A DNA stretch of 64,000 bases, from contig OY978525.1 in NCBI GenBank assembly GCA_963854835.1, positions 94,206,136-94,270,135 on the forward strand, written 5' to 3'. The position numbers and the translations under genes are program-made. Source of the DNA: Megamerina dolium. Its lineage: Eukaryota > Arthropoda > Insecta > Diptera > Megamerinidae. How positions within the stretch are numbered: the first letter of the stretch is position 1; each line of letters starts with the position of its first letter. The notes under the pieces are model-generated. The model had not been told where the DNA came from. It worked only from the letters and a program-made list of their open reading frames with translations, and searched no databases. Of the stretch, positions 46,570 to 58,510 are shown one piece after another.

Positions 46570-49500
46570 TATTACTTAACTTGCGATGTATTTTTTTTTT
46601 TGATTTTGTTCCAGAGCCTTTTTAAATCATTTTCTTGAGGAATAGTTACAGTCGTTAAAGTTGATACAAAATTTAATATTTTAAATTAAAAATTTACACA
46701 TTATTTTAGAGGATAAATAATACTCTGCCTAGTATAAAAAATTTCATCTAAAAATAAGAAATCTTGCTAAAATTCGATAGCGGAAAAATATTGTCGATAT
46801 AATAATTACACAAGCCAACATTCAAAAATACAAATTTTTCAGGGTTTTGGATCACATAAATTCGTAAATCTCTTAAAAACTGTTTTCTGTAATCCAACAA
46901 GCTGATAATCGTAAAAGAATCCCTTTAAATGGAAATTGTATGTTCCTAAAAAATTTAGAGGAGGTGAACTAATGGCTGTCGGTCCTGCAGCTATGGGGGT
47001 GTTTGTTAACTTTAGAAGTTTTTAGGTTTAATTTGTCTTAAAATCCCCCCCTAAAGGATGGAGAGAGGGAAATGTAAGTTCAAAAAAAGTTTTGGGAAGA
47101 AACTATGAATAGAGTTGGTGATGAATTTGATCCCTGTAAGATTGTCCTGGAAGCAGCTTGAGCAAATTTGATGAAAATGTCAATTTTATAGGTTATTGCA
47201 CATAAGTGGTGAACATAACGTGGGTGTTTATTTAGAAGAAAATATTCCAGAGTGATATGAATGAGACTCGTTTATATATTCAATAACTGTGGGGACACCC
47301 TGTGAGCGGTGGAAACCCATTTTAAAGAAAAATATCAATTTTGTAAAAATGCTCTCCTAAGGAGACCAAGAGATTGAGGTTAAGTACGTTTCGAAAAAAT
47401 GTTAAGGGACGAAAACTAATGTAGGTCGAAGCTACGATGCGATTTCTTGTGATATTTGTCGATGTTGTGCTAAATGCGCAGAAATTTCAGTACTTTTATA
47501 TAATTGTTCATAACATTAGTTTTTATTCATGATTTTTATTCATCGATACATCATTTTTGTTTGAAAAAGAACGAACTCTACGTATTGTAAAAATATATTT
47601 GTATTTTTTCCGATTTTTATCTTAAATGTTTAATCACAAAAAGACGGCTTTTTTTCCATTGTTCCATTGCACACAATCTTATTGGATTATTATTATTATT
47701 TTTTTGTGTGATATTATCTTCATTTTAATATCTTTTACAGCCAGATCGGTAGTTTCTTGCTCGAGAGATGGTTCAAATAGTGAAATTAACTTCGAAAAAA
47801 AAAAAACATTTGACTTCAATCGAATCGCGATGCTCGAATTTATTATTCAAACGTAGTATTACGATTCGTAAGCAAACAGTTCTGTGGACAGATTATAATT
47901 TCAATGATTTTTTTCTTTGATTTTTGAAAATGTACTCATAATATGTGCACCTTTATGATACTTCAGCTGCAGTTGAATTTGTTTGGTTTATTTTCCATTG
48001 CATTATAAATTTTTTGCTTGCGGATTTTGCTTTCAATCAAAACTTTTGTATTTGACTTTCAACTTATACAAAAAAAAAAAATAATCTCACAAAGATTTTG
48101 AATTTTTTGTTGTGAGTTTTGCATCTATAGATGCCTTATAAAAACTGCTAGCTTCTATTAACAACAGCAAGAATGGAAATAATGGCCAAAAAATATATCC
48201 GGAAAGGCAGCATGCATAGCTGATATATAAAACCCACAAAAAAAAAACCTTTTGTTCCTACACTCTTAATCACTGTTTCAACCATTCAAATGTACACGCG
48301 TACTCATATTTACATGCATTTATATTGAAGAATAATGAAGGTAAATACATATGTATGTATGCGGGTGATTTAAACGTTGAGGCGTCACATTCAAGTGTTT
48401 AAATGCGTTTTGTCAACATTGGTGTTCAAGTGAAGATAACAAAGAAGCAACGTGGCATAATGTAATGTATGCTCATACACCCATACAATGATATTCCTGT
48501 ATGTACGAGTATGTATGTCCTAGTAAAAAAGCATGCGTGCTCAGCAATATACCATTATCATATAGGTTTACGTGAAAGAATGATTAATACCAAAGAAATT
48601 GTTTTTGAATTGAGCCAAACGAGAAGGAAATGTATGTAGTACGTCTAACACAAAAGGAATAACAAAAACAATGACGGTAACAGCAAAACAATAACAACAG
48701 CATCAGCTCAGCATCAGTCGAGAGCACACAAACGATGAAGGAAATGCTAAAAACCAGCAAAATGAACAACAACAATAATAGCGCAATATCTTTCATGTAC
48801 GCTACTTTTACTCTTAACTTCACTCCGCAAAACCGTGCTCTATCAGATTCAAAGCATTATGTATGTATTTGTACCAAACAGGGTTGCATATTCAATGCTG
48901 ATGGAGCAGTGAAGTGGGTGAGGTCAAAATAAGAAAAAATAAAAGTGTATTTTGAACATAAGCAACCCTCACCACAAGTTTGCAACACCTAAAAATGTGA
49001 TAAACAAAATATAGTACACAAACAACAACAACGATCTAGTACACGTTAAAGTGGCGAGAAAGCAGTACAAGGATAATAATACGAGTATACGGCCACCACC
49101 ACCTGCTGCACCATTTGCAGACCCACACCGTACTACTTAGGCCGTTTTGCTTTGCCTAGGCATGCTCGCCTTACCATGTCAACCTCTTTTTGATCGTTTG
49201 GAAAGCCGTTATCCTTGAACGGCTACGTGTACGAATAAGAGTGCACGCTGACGTATGCATGAACGTGTATAGTTATATACTTATATCGTACTATGTATAT
49301 TATTAGTATTGGTGTGTCGTTTTTGTGCAAGTACTCGTACTATTAGATTGGGGAATAAATATAGTGCTTTAGTATTATTATTACGATTTGATTGCTTTTC
49401 CGTAGTCACAGACGTAAATATTAAAGCTTTTGCAGTAATTTCATGTAAGATTAAAACTTCGGAGTTAGTTCTGCATTCCAATTCCTTAGCGATGATACGA

Positions 49501-50350
49501 TGGAATCTACCACAATATTTTCCACGAGCAGGCACTATATTATTTAATTCATTCCGAAATTTAACTGGTTTTCTTAAACTCAATAGTACAAATTTCAATG
49601 AATTATTTTCCAATGTGTCAATTGCCATGTGAGAACAGTAGTTCAGCAGTTATGACACATCAGAGATGTAAGAAAAAAGGTCTGATACTTTTGTCCAATC
49701 AAATAATTTCTATCATGGCTACCACTGCCTTTTTTATTATGCAAAAAGAGAACATCATAATATGTAAAAATGTACATTTTAACAGCACAAGTGCATTTCT
49801 AATGTACTATATTTTTGTTGCTTGCAGCTATAGATTCATGTATATACACACATAATATAGCTCAGTCCTCTGTTGGTTGTTGCAATTGCTGCCACTGGCA
49901 TTGCCAATGCCATGCTGTTGCTGAGTTACCAACTATGTACGAGTACATAGTATAGTCGATAGTTGTGCTATTTAGTTATTAATGTTGTTGTTGTTGTTTC
50001 ACAGGCACTTGTGGATTTAGCATGGTACGCGAGTATCGCAAGCAATTCACCATAGTCAGCTCAGTCAGCTTAGTTCGATGCCATCATCATCAGCACATAT
50101 ATGTACATATTACAATATATTCTAGCAGGAAGGAATTTTTCGTAGATTGAATTGAATTTTTTGTATGATTTTTCCTTTGCTTACTAATAGTATGGATGTA
50201 TATTGCATGTATATATGCTTGTGAGTCTATGAATTTTTGTATATATTAGTAGAATGTAGCATGATGCTTCAAGGATGTTGCGAATTATATTGTTGTCTCT
50301 GTTGATTTTCTTACTTGTAGTCATTCAGGGGTTTTTCCATCAATTTCTGA

Positions 50351-50375
50351 TTGTTGTTGTTGTTGTTGTTGTTGT
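50351..50375. repeat. (TTG)8 microsatellite
   Basis: Uninterrupted trinucleotide run; its complement gives a false poly-Gln frame. Confidence 0.9.
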
Positions 50376-51800
50376 AATGGGGGAATTTTTATTATTATTA
50401 GTAAGAATTTTTTTTTTCGTTGGTTTGGCATTTGTAATTGTGAATGAATGAAATTGTATACAAATGTGTATGTATGCGAAAGAGACTTAAACCCATAGTG
50501 ACTTGTATATAAATGTAAGCGGAATGTATGGAAGAATACCAAAATGGATATATGTATGTATGTAGTACGTAGCAGTCGAGTCATAATCTTGAAAATAGTT
50601 TTCATAGGTGGGTGTGTAATAAGTTAAATTAAATTCTGATTTTTCTTCTTTCTGCAACATACCGGAGGGGAGATGTTGAGTTGCTTGTCAGAGTCATTGT
50701 ATATACGAATAATGTTTGTATATACATTGAAAGTAGGGTTCTTAGTTATGCACATTTTTGCGCTAATTGGGTTCTATTTGGAATATAAATTTCATGATAA
50801 ATGCTTTTGCTTTGATTTTGTAATGTATATGTGAATATGTGGTGTCAGCAGACGGTAGATATTACAGGATATTAACGTGTTTACTTTAGTGAAAGGATAT
50901 GAATATGTAGTAAATAACTTACTTTAATAAAGTATGAGAGGAGGCTAGATGCTTTATTTAGATATTTAGATAGTGGATAATTGCGATTTAAGAAAACTCG
51001 ACCCTATAGTCTTTTGAAATTGATTGTTGTCAAATACATTCGGTAATTTTCACAGTAAAACTTAAATAGCTACACATTCTTACATAATAATCTGATAACA
51101 CGTTTCACTAATCAATAAAGTTAAATTAAAAGAAAATTTAAAATAAGAAAAGAGAAAATAAAGAAATAACAAGTTGAACATATAAATAAAATGAAACATG
51201 CCTTAATTATGTTTGTTGTTATTGTAATAAAAACAAAATTATCTAAAACTTTTTCTGTACGCACATTTGTCATAGAGATTTTCGACTTGTTTATTACATA
51301 TGTACATACCCAATTTTCTTTGCTTATCTTTAGCCAGCATCATCTTCAAGTTTGTGTACGCCAAACCTATCCAAAACATCTGTCTCCAAAATGGAGATGC
51401 CCTTCTTCTATTTCTTCTTACTTGTCTTTGCCTTTGTCTTTCCCTCCATCGCCTAGTGTCTTACTGATTATAAAATATTTGCGTGTATATGTATGTAATC
51501 GCATATATGTATGTGTTTGTGTGTGTCTTTTCAAATTAATTAAATTTTCTAATTAAACTGATCACACTATAGCATATATACGATAGATTCATAGCAAGAC
51601 TAGAATATAATACCCATAGCGACCTCTATTAAAATCACAACAATGACAAAATTACAACAACAACAACAACAACAATGAAAACAATAACAGAAATAACAAA
51701 GACAAATTCTATCTGTTTACTGAAGCAAAAAGATACAACAATATTTTATTTGATTTCAAGTCAAACAAGTAAGTAAACGAGCCGATTGCATATATTTTTC

Positions 51801-51839
51801 ATGATGATGATGATGATGATGATGATAATGATGATGATG
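51801..51839. repeat. (ATG)n microsatellite
   Basis: About 13 ATG units with one ATA interruption; translates to poly-Met, so the overlapping frame is not a gene. Confidence 0.9.
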
Positions 51840-54800
51840 TCGATGACGACCCAACCTACCGACAACAGACAAATCGACTCAACAAACAACTCATGCACTT
51901 TGCCCTTATACGCCTTCTCATTTTTACTATTACACTTTATTCATACCAGCTTTTGTCAATTCAGTTGTTGTTATTGTTATTTTATTATTAATATTACTTG
52001 TTGTTGGTGTTTGTCATAGTATATGCTGTACATATACGACGGGCAAATCCACACAATCGCATAAATTCACGCATAAGTTACATGCATTGCATTTATAGTA
52101 GTTCATGCATATATGCTATTATACTATGATGATTGAAAAGTTCTTGGAGTCGAATTTAAAAAAAAAAATTGTATATTTGTAACAATGACTTTATTCTTCA
52201 GTTAGGCCATTCTAAAATTGTTTGTCTATGGCTGCTAGTGCGTTATTTATTTTTTATGAAGAATATTGTCTACATAGAAATTTTTGGAGGTGTGGAAACA
52301 GTGGGAAGTCATTGAAGTTCGTAGCTTCGGTAGATTTTTAAACAATCCGTGGAGCAACTCCTTCAATTCAGTCATTGTATCAACACCTTGTGAGCATTTT
52401 TTTCTCAAAACTGATAGCAATTTGATTTTTAACGTTAGCAATAATTTTGCTTCTGGATAACTGTGTTCACATCGGCTTGTTTTCGAAATTTTAGATCATA
52501 GTGGTAAATGTAGATCTCATATGCGGATCTCATCTTGAGAGTATCTTTCTAATATATCATATGTCTCTATCTCAATCGTTTCTACTATATGCAGTTGGTG
52601 GTCTACGAACTTTTCAACCAGCCTTGTATTTCTGGTAGTCAAAATGTAAATATGAATGAATGGATGGCTCGTTCGTATGGTTGGTTGCATGATATCTTCT
52701 ATTCTATAATAACAATGACACACACATACACACACTAGAAAGCAAGCATCCAATGACAAACGTATGTTTGTATGGATATATGTACTCGTATATATGATAT
52801 AAATGTTGGATTGAACTGTTGGGCCAATTAAATAACTTTTATTATTGTTGCTGTTAAGTTTGTCTTGTTATTATTTTTCTACTGCTTTCACTCCAAGAAG
52901 AAAAAAAACTATAACCAAACGCACGAAAGCACACTTTGACATATTCCACTCGAATATTTATATGTGTGTGTATGATAGCAAAACACATACACACCGAGAC
53001 AGAGAGAGAGAGACATAGAAAGAGATAGCACTAGAGCAAGATAGAGAGTAATTACGAAAATTTGATGCTCAAAGGAATGCCTTCTTTCTCTACTCGTGTT
53101 AAATTAATTAAGTTGTCATAGTGCTATGGGCAAAAAAAAATGTTGTTTTTGCTTTTGAAAAAATAAAAGTACAAAATTACGCACAAACAAACAAGTGGAA
53201 AATACAAAAACAAACTAAAACAGCAGCTTTACTGCAAAAATACACAATCACAGACACACATCGACACGCATAAGAACAATTTACTTTGTCCAGACAAAAT
53301 GTAAATATAGAAATAACAACAACAACAACAACAACACATACCACTTTAACGAATATCACATAAATAAATGAATGAAAATTAAATTAGTAGCATAACAACA
53401 ACAACAACACTAAGTGTATGATGCTAACAAGATGAGCAATAAAATAAATATAGCGAGCAATCATAATAATAATAACAATAACAACACAATAATAGTACTT
53501 ACAAGTAATAAAAGCAAAATCAAAAACAATTTAAATAAAAATGTGAACAGTTTTGTCAAGTGTGAGAAAGGGAGAGTGATAAAGAGGGAGAGAGAGAGTT
53601 CCTGTTGCAAATTAATTGTAAATTCGTTGTTTTCATTAACCGTGTTTTGGATTTATGCCGAAAAAATTTCGACAATTCCAACAACTTCATTTTGACATTA
53701 TTGCAATAATTATTATGTCATTGTCTCACTGCACATAGATAGCTATAGGGTACATATATTTGACACATTCCTATACCGAGAATGATATTGTGGGTGTCTA
53801 CATTTTGGGACTTAAATTGATATGACACTGGAATATTACAGCACTGTTTCGAAATAGAAAAGACAATTGAAGTGTGCTAGTTCTTTTCTAAATTTGACAT
53901 TTCCTAATCGAAGGTTTTTCCAATTTGAATATTTCCTTTTTTAAAAATAAAGAATATGGCTCGCCTTTTTCAATTTTCGTTATTATTTTAATATTTATTT
54001 TGTTCTGTATTAAAACGAAAAATAACTGCTAACGAACTATGCTAATACAGTTTTAATTATTTGACAGCTTGTATGTTACATATGTAGGTATAATAAGGTT
54101 GCTTGGAAATCTACTAAATTATTCTTCTCCACTGCAATAATTTACGAAAAGTCACAATTTAGACATTAACCTATATGATTCTTGAAATATACACACATCC
54201 ACAAGAATTTTGTATAGAAATTTCCAAAATTCGTCATATATGTGAATGCGTCAAGTTATTGTGTAATTTAAGAATAAATCAATCAAAGAAACTCTCCATC
54301 AGATGATTGAGCAATCAGATATTCTATTATTGCATTAGTGGCTGCAACACAATATCTAATTTGTTGAAGAGTAACGGCGTGACATTGATAAAGATTTCTT
54401 TATGTTATCAATAGTGCTTATATATTTCCAACAGGGAATATATTTTTTTCACAGATATTTGTTGTTGCTTTAGGTGTATGTTATTATAGTATTATTTGGA
54501 AATTACAAAAATGAAAATAATGCTTTCTGTAAAATGTAAACAATTTAAATCAAGCAAATATAAACAAATTTCATTATCGCATTTGTCTTGCAATGAAAAT
54601 TCAAATAATAGTAAATATTAGTATGAAATCACAACTTTTTTCTATTGTATTTATGTTATTATTAATTAGTTGTAGTAAAAAGTTTTAATAAGTAAATATA
54701 TAATAACAATAGTCGATATAATATTTTCATGTTTCAATTAAAATTTCTATATAAAAATCTACATTATTAGAGGTGATAGTTTTTTTTTCATGCTTTACGG

Positions 54801-55619
54801 ATTTTCAAGAGATGTGTTACTAAATCTCATAGATATACTTTTTTTTTTGAAACTAAGGCATTGAAAAAAAAAGAAATAACTTTTGTAAATTTTTATTAAA
54901 AATATTTGCGATCTCTAAACACTAAGAAGCCATAGATCAAGGTTTTTGTCAATTTGATAACTAGTGTAATTTTTCTTCGAAGAGATCAATTAATTTGACC
55001 CCTTTCCAATATCATTTAACTATTGTTTTACCATACAAGCGTTGATTTAAAAAAATTTATTTTGGACGTTCTTAAAGAAATCAGTGGTAAAAATATCTTG
55101 ACATTCGCTGTAATAAACAAAATGATTTCATACATATGAAATCATCATACGAACCATGTTTTCAACTCTTTGATGTTTACCTTAAATTGAGTTCAAATTG
55201 TTTGCAAGTCGTTGAATTCTAAATGCAAGATTCGAATTTTGTATTTGTATCTCCAGTGAATTGAAAAAAAAATTGCAGACTACGATAGAGCAAATATTGT
55301 GAATAAAATTACGTTGTCTGGTTGACATTAAGCATTTGACTTTTTTTGGGTAAATTTCGACCTATTATTAGTGGTTGAGAAATCATGAAAAAACAGTAAT
55401 AATAATGCTTTTATGTTAATTTGTCAGAAAAACCTTCCGCAGGAAACACTATTCGTAAAAGTTATACAATGTTATTTATATACACCATTTCAAGATTTAT
55501 TCAAAATTTCAATTATAATAACCACTCTACGTTATTGTTGTTGTATCAGCATACGGGCTCCGCATACACACTGTGAATTATTGATGGTTGTAGTTAATGT
55601 TGTTGTTGCTGTTGATATC

Positions 55620-56640
55620 TGTACTCGGGTCATTAAGTTCTGGGCTTAAGGTACAAAAGTTGGCTGCTTCGACCGAGAGAGGTGGGTCTTACTGGGCATG
55701 TAAACAGATGTCTGGTATCATGCGCGCCGTGGTTACAATGAGGGCACAGACCTGGGATGTCGTCGTTGAAGCTGTGCATATAGCAGTTGAGCTTTTTGCT
55801 CCATCCTGATCGTAATTGGGAAAGCGTCGTTATGGTATTCCTGGGGAGACTCAGCTCAGCGGGAGTGTCGGTGTGATTTTCAATTGCACACGCAACAGTG
55901 TTTTGGTGTAGGCTGTTTAGCGCCACCATTCGAGATTGACCACACATCTCGTGTCACGTGTTGGTTGATTTGTGTATCATACGATCGCATCGTTTTCCTG
56001 ATATTGGGTGGAGGAGCCTCGTTTGTCGCTTTACTATGATTACGGTGATCAGAAAGATGACATGTTAGCAGGAACTACTTTTTTTAGTGTTCATTATGCT
56101 CTTTGGCTTTGAGCTTATGAGTCTCTTGGTGATCCTCATGTGCAATCTTATGGCAGCCTGGAATGTCCGCCACTAAGTGTTACCAATTGCCACCGTCCAT
56201 ACTGGGGAGGCGTAGTTCAAAACCTATCTCCCATTCGCTTTGTATGTGCCAAGGAGCGTCTCTCCTTACCCCAATCCGTACCTGCAGCAGCCTTCAGCAC
56301 ATTGCTGCGTTTTTGCAGTTTTTGAGCGATGTATTTGGTATGGGCAGTGAACGTCATAAGGCACGTCATATGTCACAGTGGGTATAACATCGTCATTCAC
56401 TATAGTATTAAGCGCTGTTTTCACTTTTGTGGTCCAATTTGTAAAGAGTGTCGTCACAGTAGACTTTTCAGATGACAGTGTAAGATTTCTCGATCTAAAT
56501 AAACGAGATAAATCGGCAATATAGTTGTTGATGCTGCTGCAGAGCGACCCGATATTGTGAGCTGTGGCCAGAATGATGCAGTCATCTGCATAGGTTACTA
56601 ATTTCACTCCTAGGTTGACAATAGTAGTTGTTGTATAGTA
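55620..56640 (-). pseudogene. Jockey/CR1-type LINE reverse transcriptase relic
   Basis: Minus strand, C-terminal half of a LINE pol protein in broken frames. VKLVTYADDCIILATAHNI (about 56605-56550) holds the YADD active site intact. FRSRNLTLSSEKSTVTTLFT follows, the post-RT block, then KLQKRSNVLKAAAGTDWGKE (about 56310) in a shifted frame, matching the LKALAGTdWG block. The end reads SLPRNTITTLSQLRSGWSKK then CPHCNHGAHDTRHLFTCPVR (about 55860-55690) and stops near 55636. The SQLRSG and Cys-Cys-His-Cys knuckle HDTRHLF-CP are typical of Jockey-superfamily C-termini. The endonuclease part and ORF1 are absent, as expected for a 5'-truncated insertion. Confidence 0.85.
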
Positions 56641-58224
56641 ATTAAGCAGCCACTTTTTCAATATTGTCAAATATATTTCCGTTCTTATGAATAAATTCAT
56701 ATGAAGTATATACTCGTAAGTGGGCAGTTTAGATTATATTTTTGTGTATTTTTATTTGCTGCAGAGAGTGCTGCAGTACTTATTCCTTCGACAAAATGTT
56801 TAGGTTTCAATTTCATCAATTTAGTCAACATGACTTTTGAATTTTTGTATTTACTTTGTCCCAAATGATAGCATACATATAATGAATTGAACTTCTAAAA
56901 GGTTCCACTTAATTTCTCTACTTATAAGTATGTTGAAATGGTTGTATAATATTACTTAAATATTCTTTTAGATATTTAGCTTACTATACCAACTCATTTA
57001 CAAATGACCGTTTTTCCGTTTATACAAATTACTCGGTTTTTCCATTAACATTTTTCTCTTAATAATTTCGCACAAAAACAATTTCAAAAACTTAATTATA
57101 CCAGCTCAGATAGTATGTACATACAACAAACCTCTTCATATCAAAGACCTAATTTCTCTAAGTGCGCACATTTTTGCTATTATTTTACTGGATCGATGTC
57201 GCTTTATTATTCCTTTTTAAACTATTTTCATTCAATCGGGTGTGGTTTTTGCTGTACATCTTCCTATTCTCTTTAACTTTGCAAAGCAAATATTTTGAAA
57301 ATTTAATGCCATTTTCTCTGAATAATCGTTGTAGTTTCGTCATGATAATGATAATAACGATGATAATAATACTGATGAAAATATATGAACATATACTTAT
57401 GTGTTTAGGATACTCATTTGGTAACATGGACTCTTAATGAGCTTTCTATGTTTATGCTGAAAGTAGAGAAAATATGAAAAAGGGTGATTATGGATAAAAA
57501 TATCAGCAGTAAATAGTTGATGCTACTTCGTCGATGCGTGAGTGAATAAATGAACAAATTGTTATTCATTTTCTTATTACATACATATACATATATAGTA
57601 AGTATGTATTGTACGTATTGTATAATATAATAATACTGATGCTGATAGTGATTATGATGGTGGCGAAAACTTGAAATTATGAAAAAAAAATACTATCCCT
57701 CTTCGTTTTGAGGATAAAGTAAATTTATTGAAGTATTGTTCTATGTAGAACAATGATACCCAGCTAAAAACAAAGAGCTAAAACTCAAGCTGGAAAAGAT
57801 GGTTAAAGTTAAGACTTTTACTAAAAGTGATATAAATACTTGATGCGCGTAATTTTGAGCTATTTTTTTTTAAGCGTGCTTATGTATATCGTACTCCTTG
57901 TGGTGTTGTATTTTTTTTATATGTTTTTTCCTTCGTGCTGCAATGTGCTTTGTTGTTGTTGTTGCTGATGTTGTTTCTACTGCTGTTGCTGTGTCCTTGG
58001 TAACGATGAAGTTTCTCATCTGGCTTGTTTGTTAATTTGTTTTAGCAGAACGTACACACGTACTAACTGTATATGGTGTTAAATTTCAATGGTTGAGTAA
58101 TAAGCGTATTAATAATAGTACAAAATATACATACATATGGATGTACTCTTTAATTGGGGTTTTGGAAAATATTGGGTAATTTAAAATGTCTCCGCGGTTT
58201 TTTGTTACTTGATGGTGTTGATGC
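56641..58224. other. no gene seen
   Basis: AT-rich with ATG/ATA repeats near 57340-57375 and TTG/CTG runs near 57950-57995. Confidence 0.5.
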
Positions 58225-58510
58225 TCATATACCGGGCAACACTAATCTGATTGTGTTATGCATTTGTAAGGTTACAACATGGATTAGGCACGAGAATATC
58301 CAATGCAAACGATCATGGTCGAAGGCCGGTGACCCTTCACAAAGGACATCGAAACCTCGATTTACGGCAAATAAGGTTATTTTGAGTTTCTGGTGGGACT
58401 GAAAGGGAATTGTCCATTATGAGTTACTACAACCTACTGGAACGGTCAATTTACTGTGCACATTTTGACCGTTTGAACGAAGCAATCAAGAAGAGCGACA
58501 ACTTATTAAA
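58225..58510 (+). pseudogene. mariner transposase catalytic-domain fragment
   Basis: Reads TWIRHENIQCKRSWSKAGD, then KPRFTANKVILSFWWD, a TGA in place of the Trp usual in WWDWKG, and KGIVHYELLQPTGTVN. A frame shift leads to YCAHFDRLNEAIKKSD (expected QQLdRLnEAIkkkRPeL). The GDEK before KW is replaced by KVTT, so the first catalytic Asp is gone. No terminal repeats seen. It resembles the 45.8-46.6 kb copy more than the 3.3 kb copy. Confidence 0.8.

Larger units (their letters stand above)
46570..55619. other. 9 kb without recognisable host gene
   Basis: AT-rich, with (TTG)8 at 50351-50375, (CAA)7 at 51654-51675, (ATG) repeats at 51801-51839, (AAC) runs near 53318-53336 and GAGA runs near 53002-53014. 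A block at 46880-47460 is richer in GC-containing words, with no repeat or protein I know. Both strands are open over 100 codons at 49281-49632 (see findings). Confidence 0.45.

Noticed and set aside
48735..48932. 65-codon frame MKEMLKTSKMNNNNNS as a possible small exon with a GTGAGG donor-like end
   Set aside because: Starts in a CAA/ACA-rich tract and shows no domain; the donor-like string is not supported by any neighbouring exon.
51786..52019. Poly-Met start frame
   Set aside because: It is a translation of the (ATG)n microsatellite.
52247..52441. Minus-strand frame with HTSKNFYVDNI as a possible mariner C-terminus
   Set aside because: The similarity to the KdFYkdGI block is too short, and no other transposase motif or terminal repeat is nearby.
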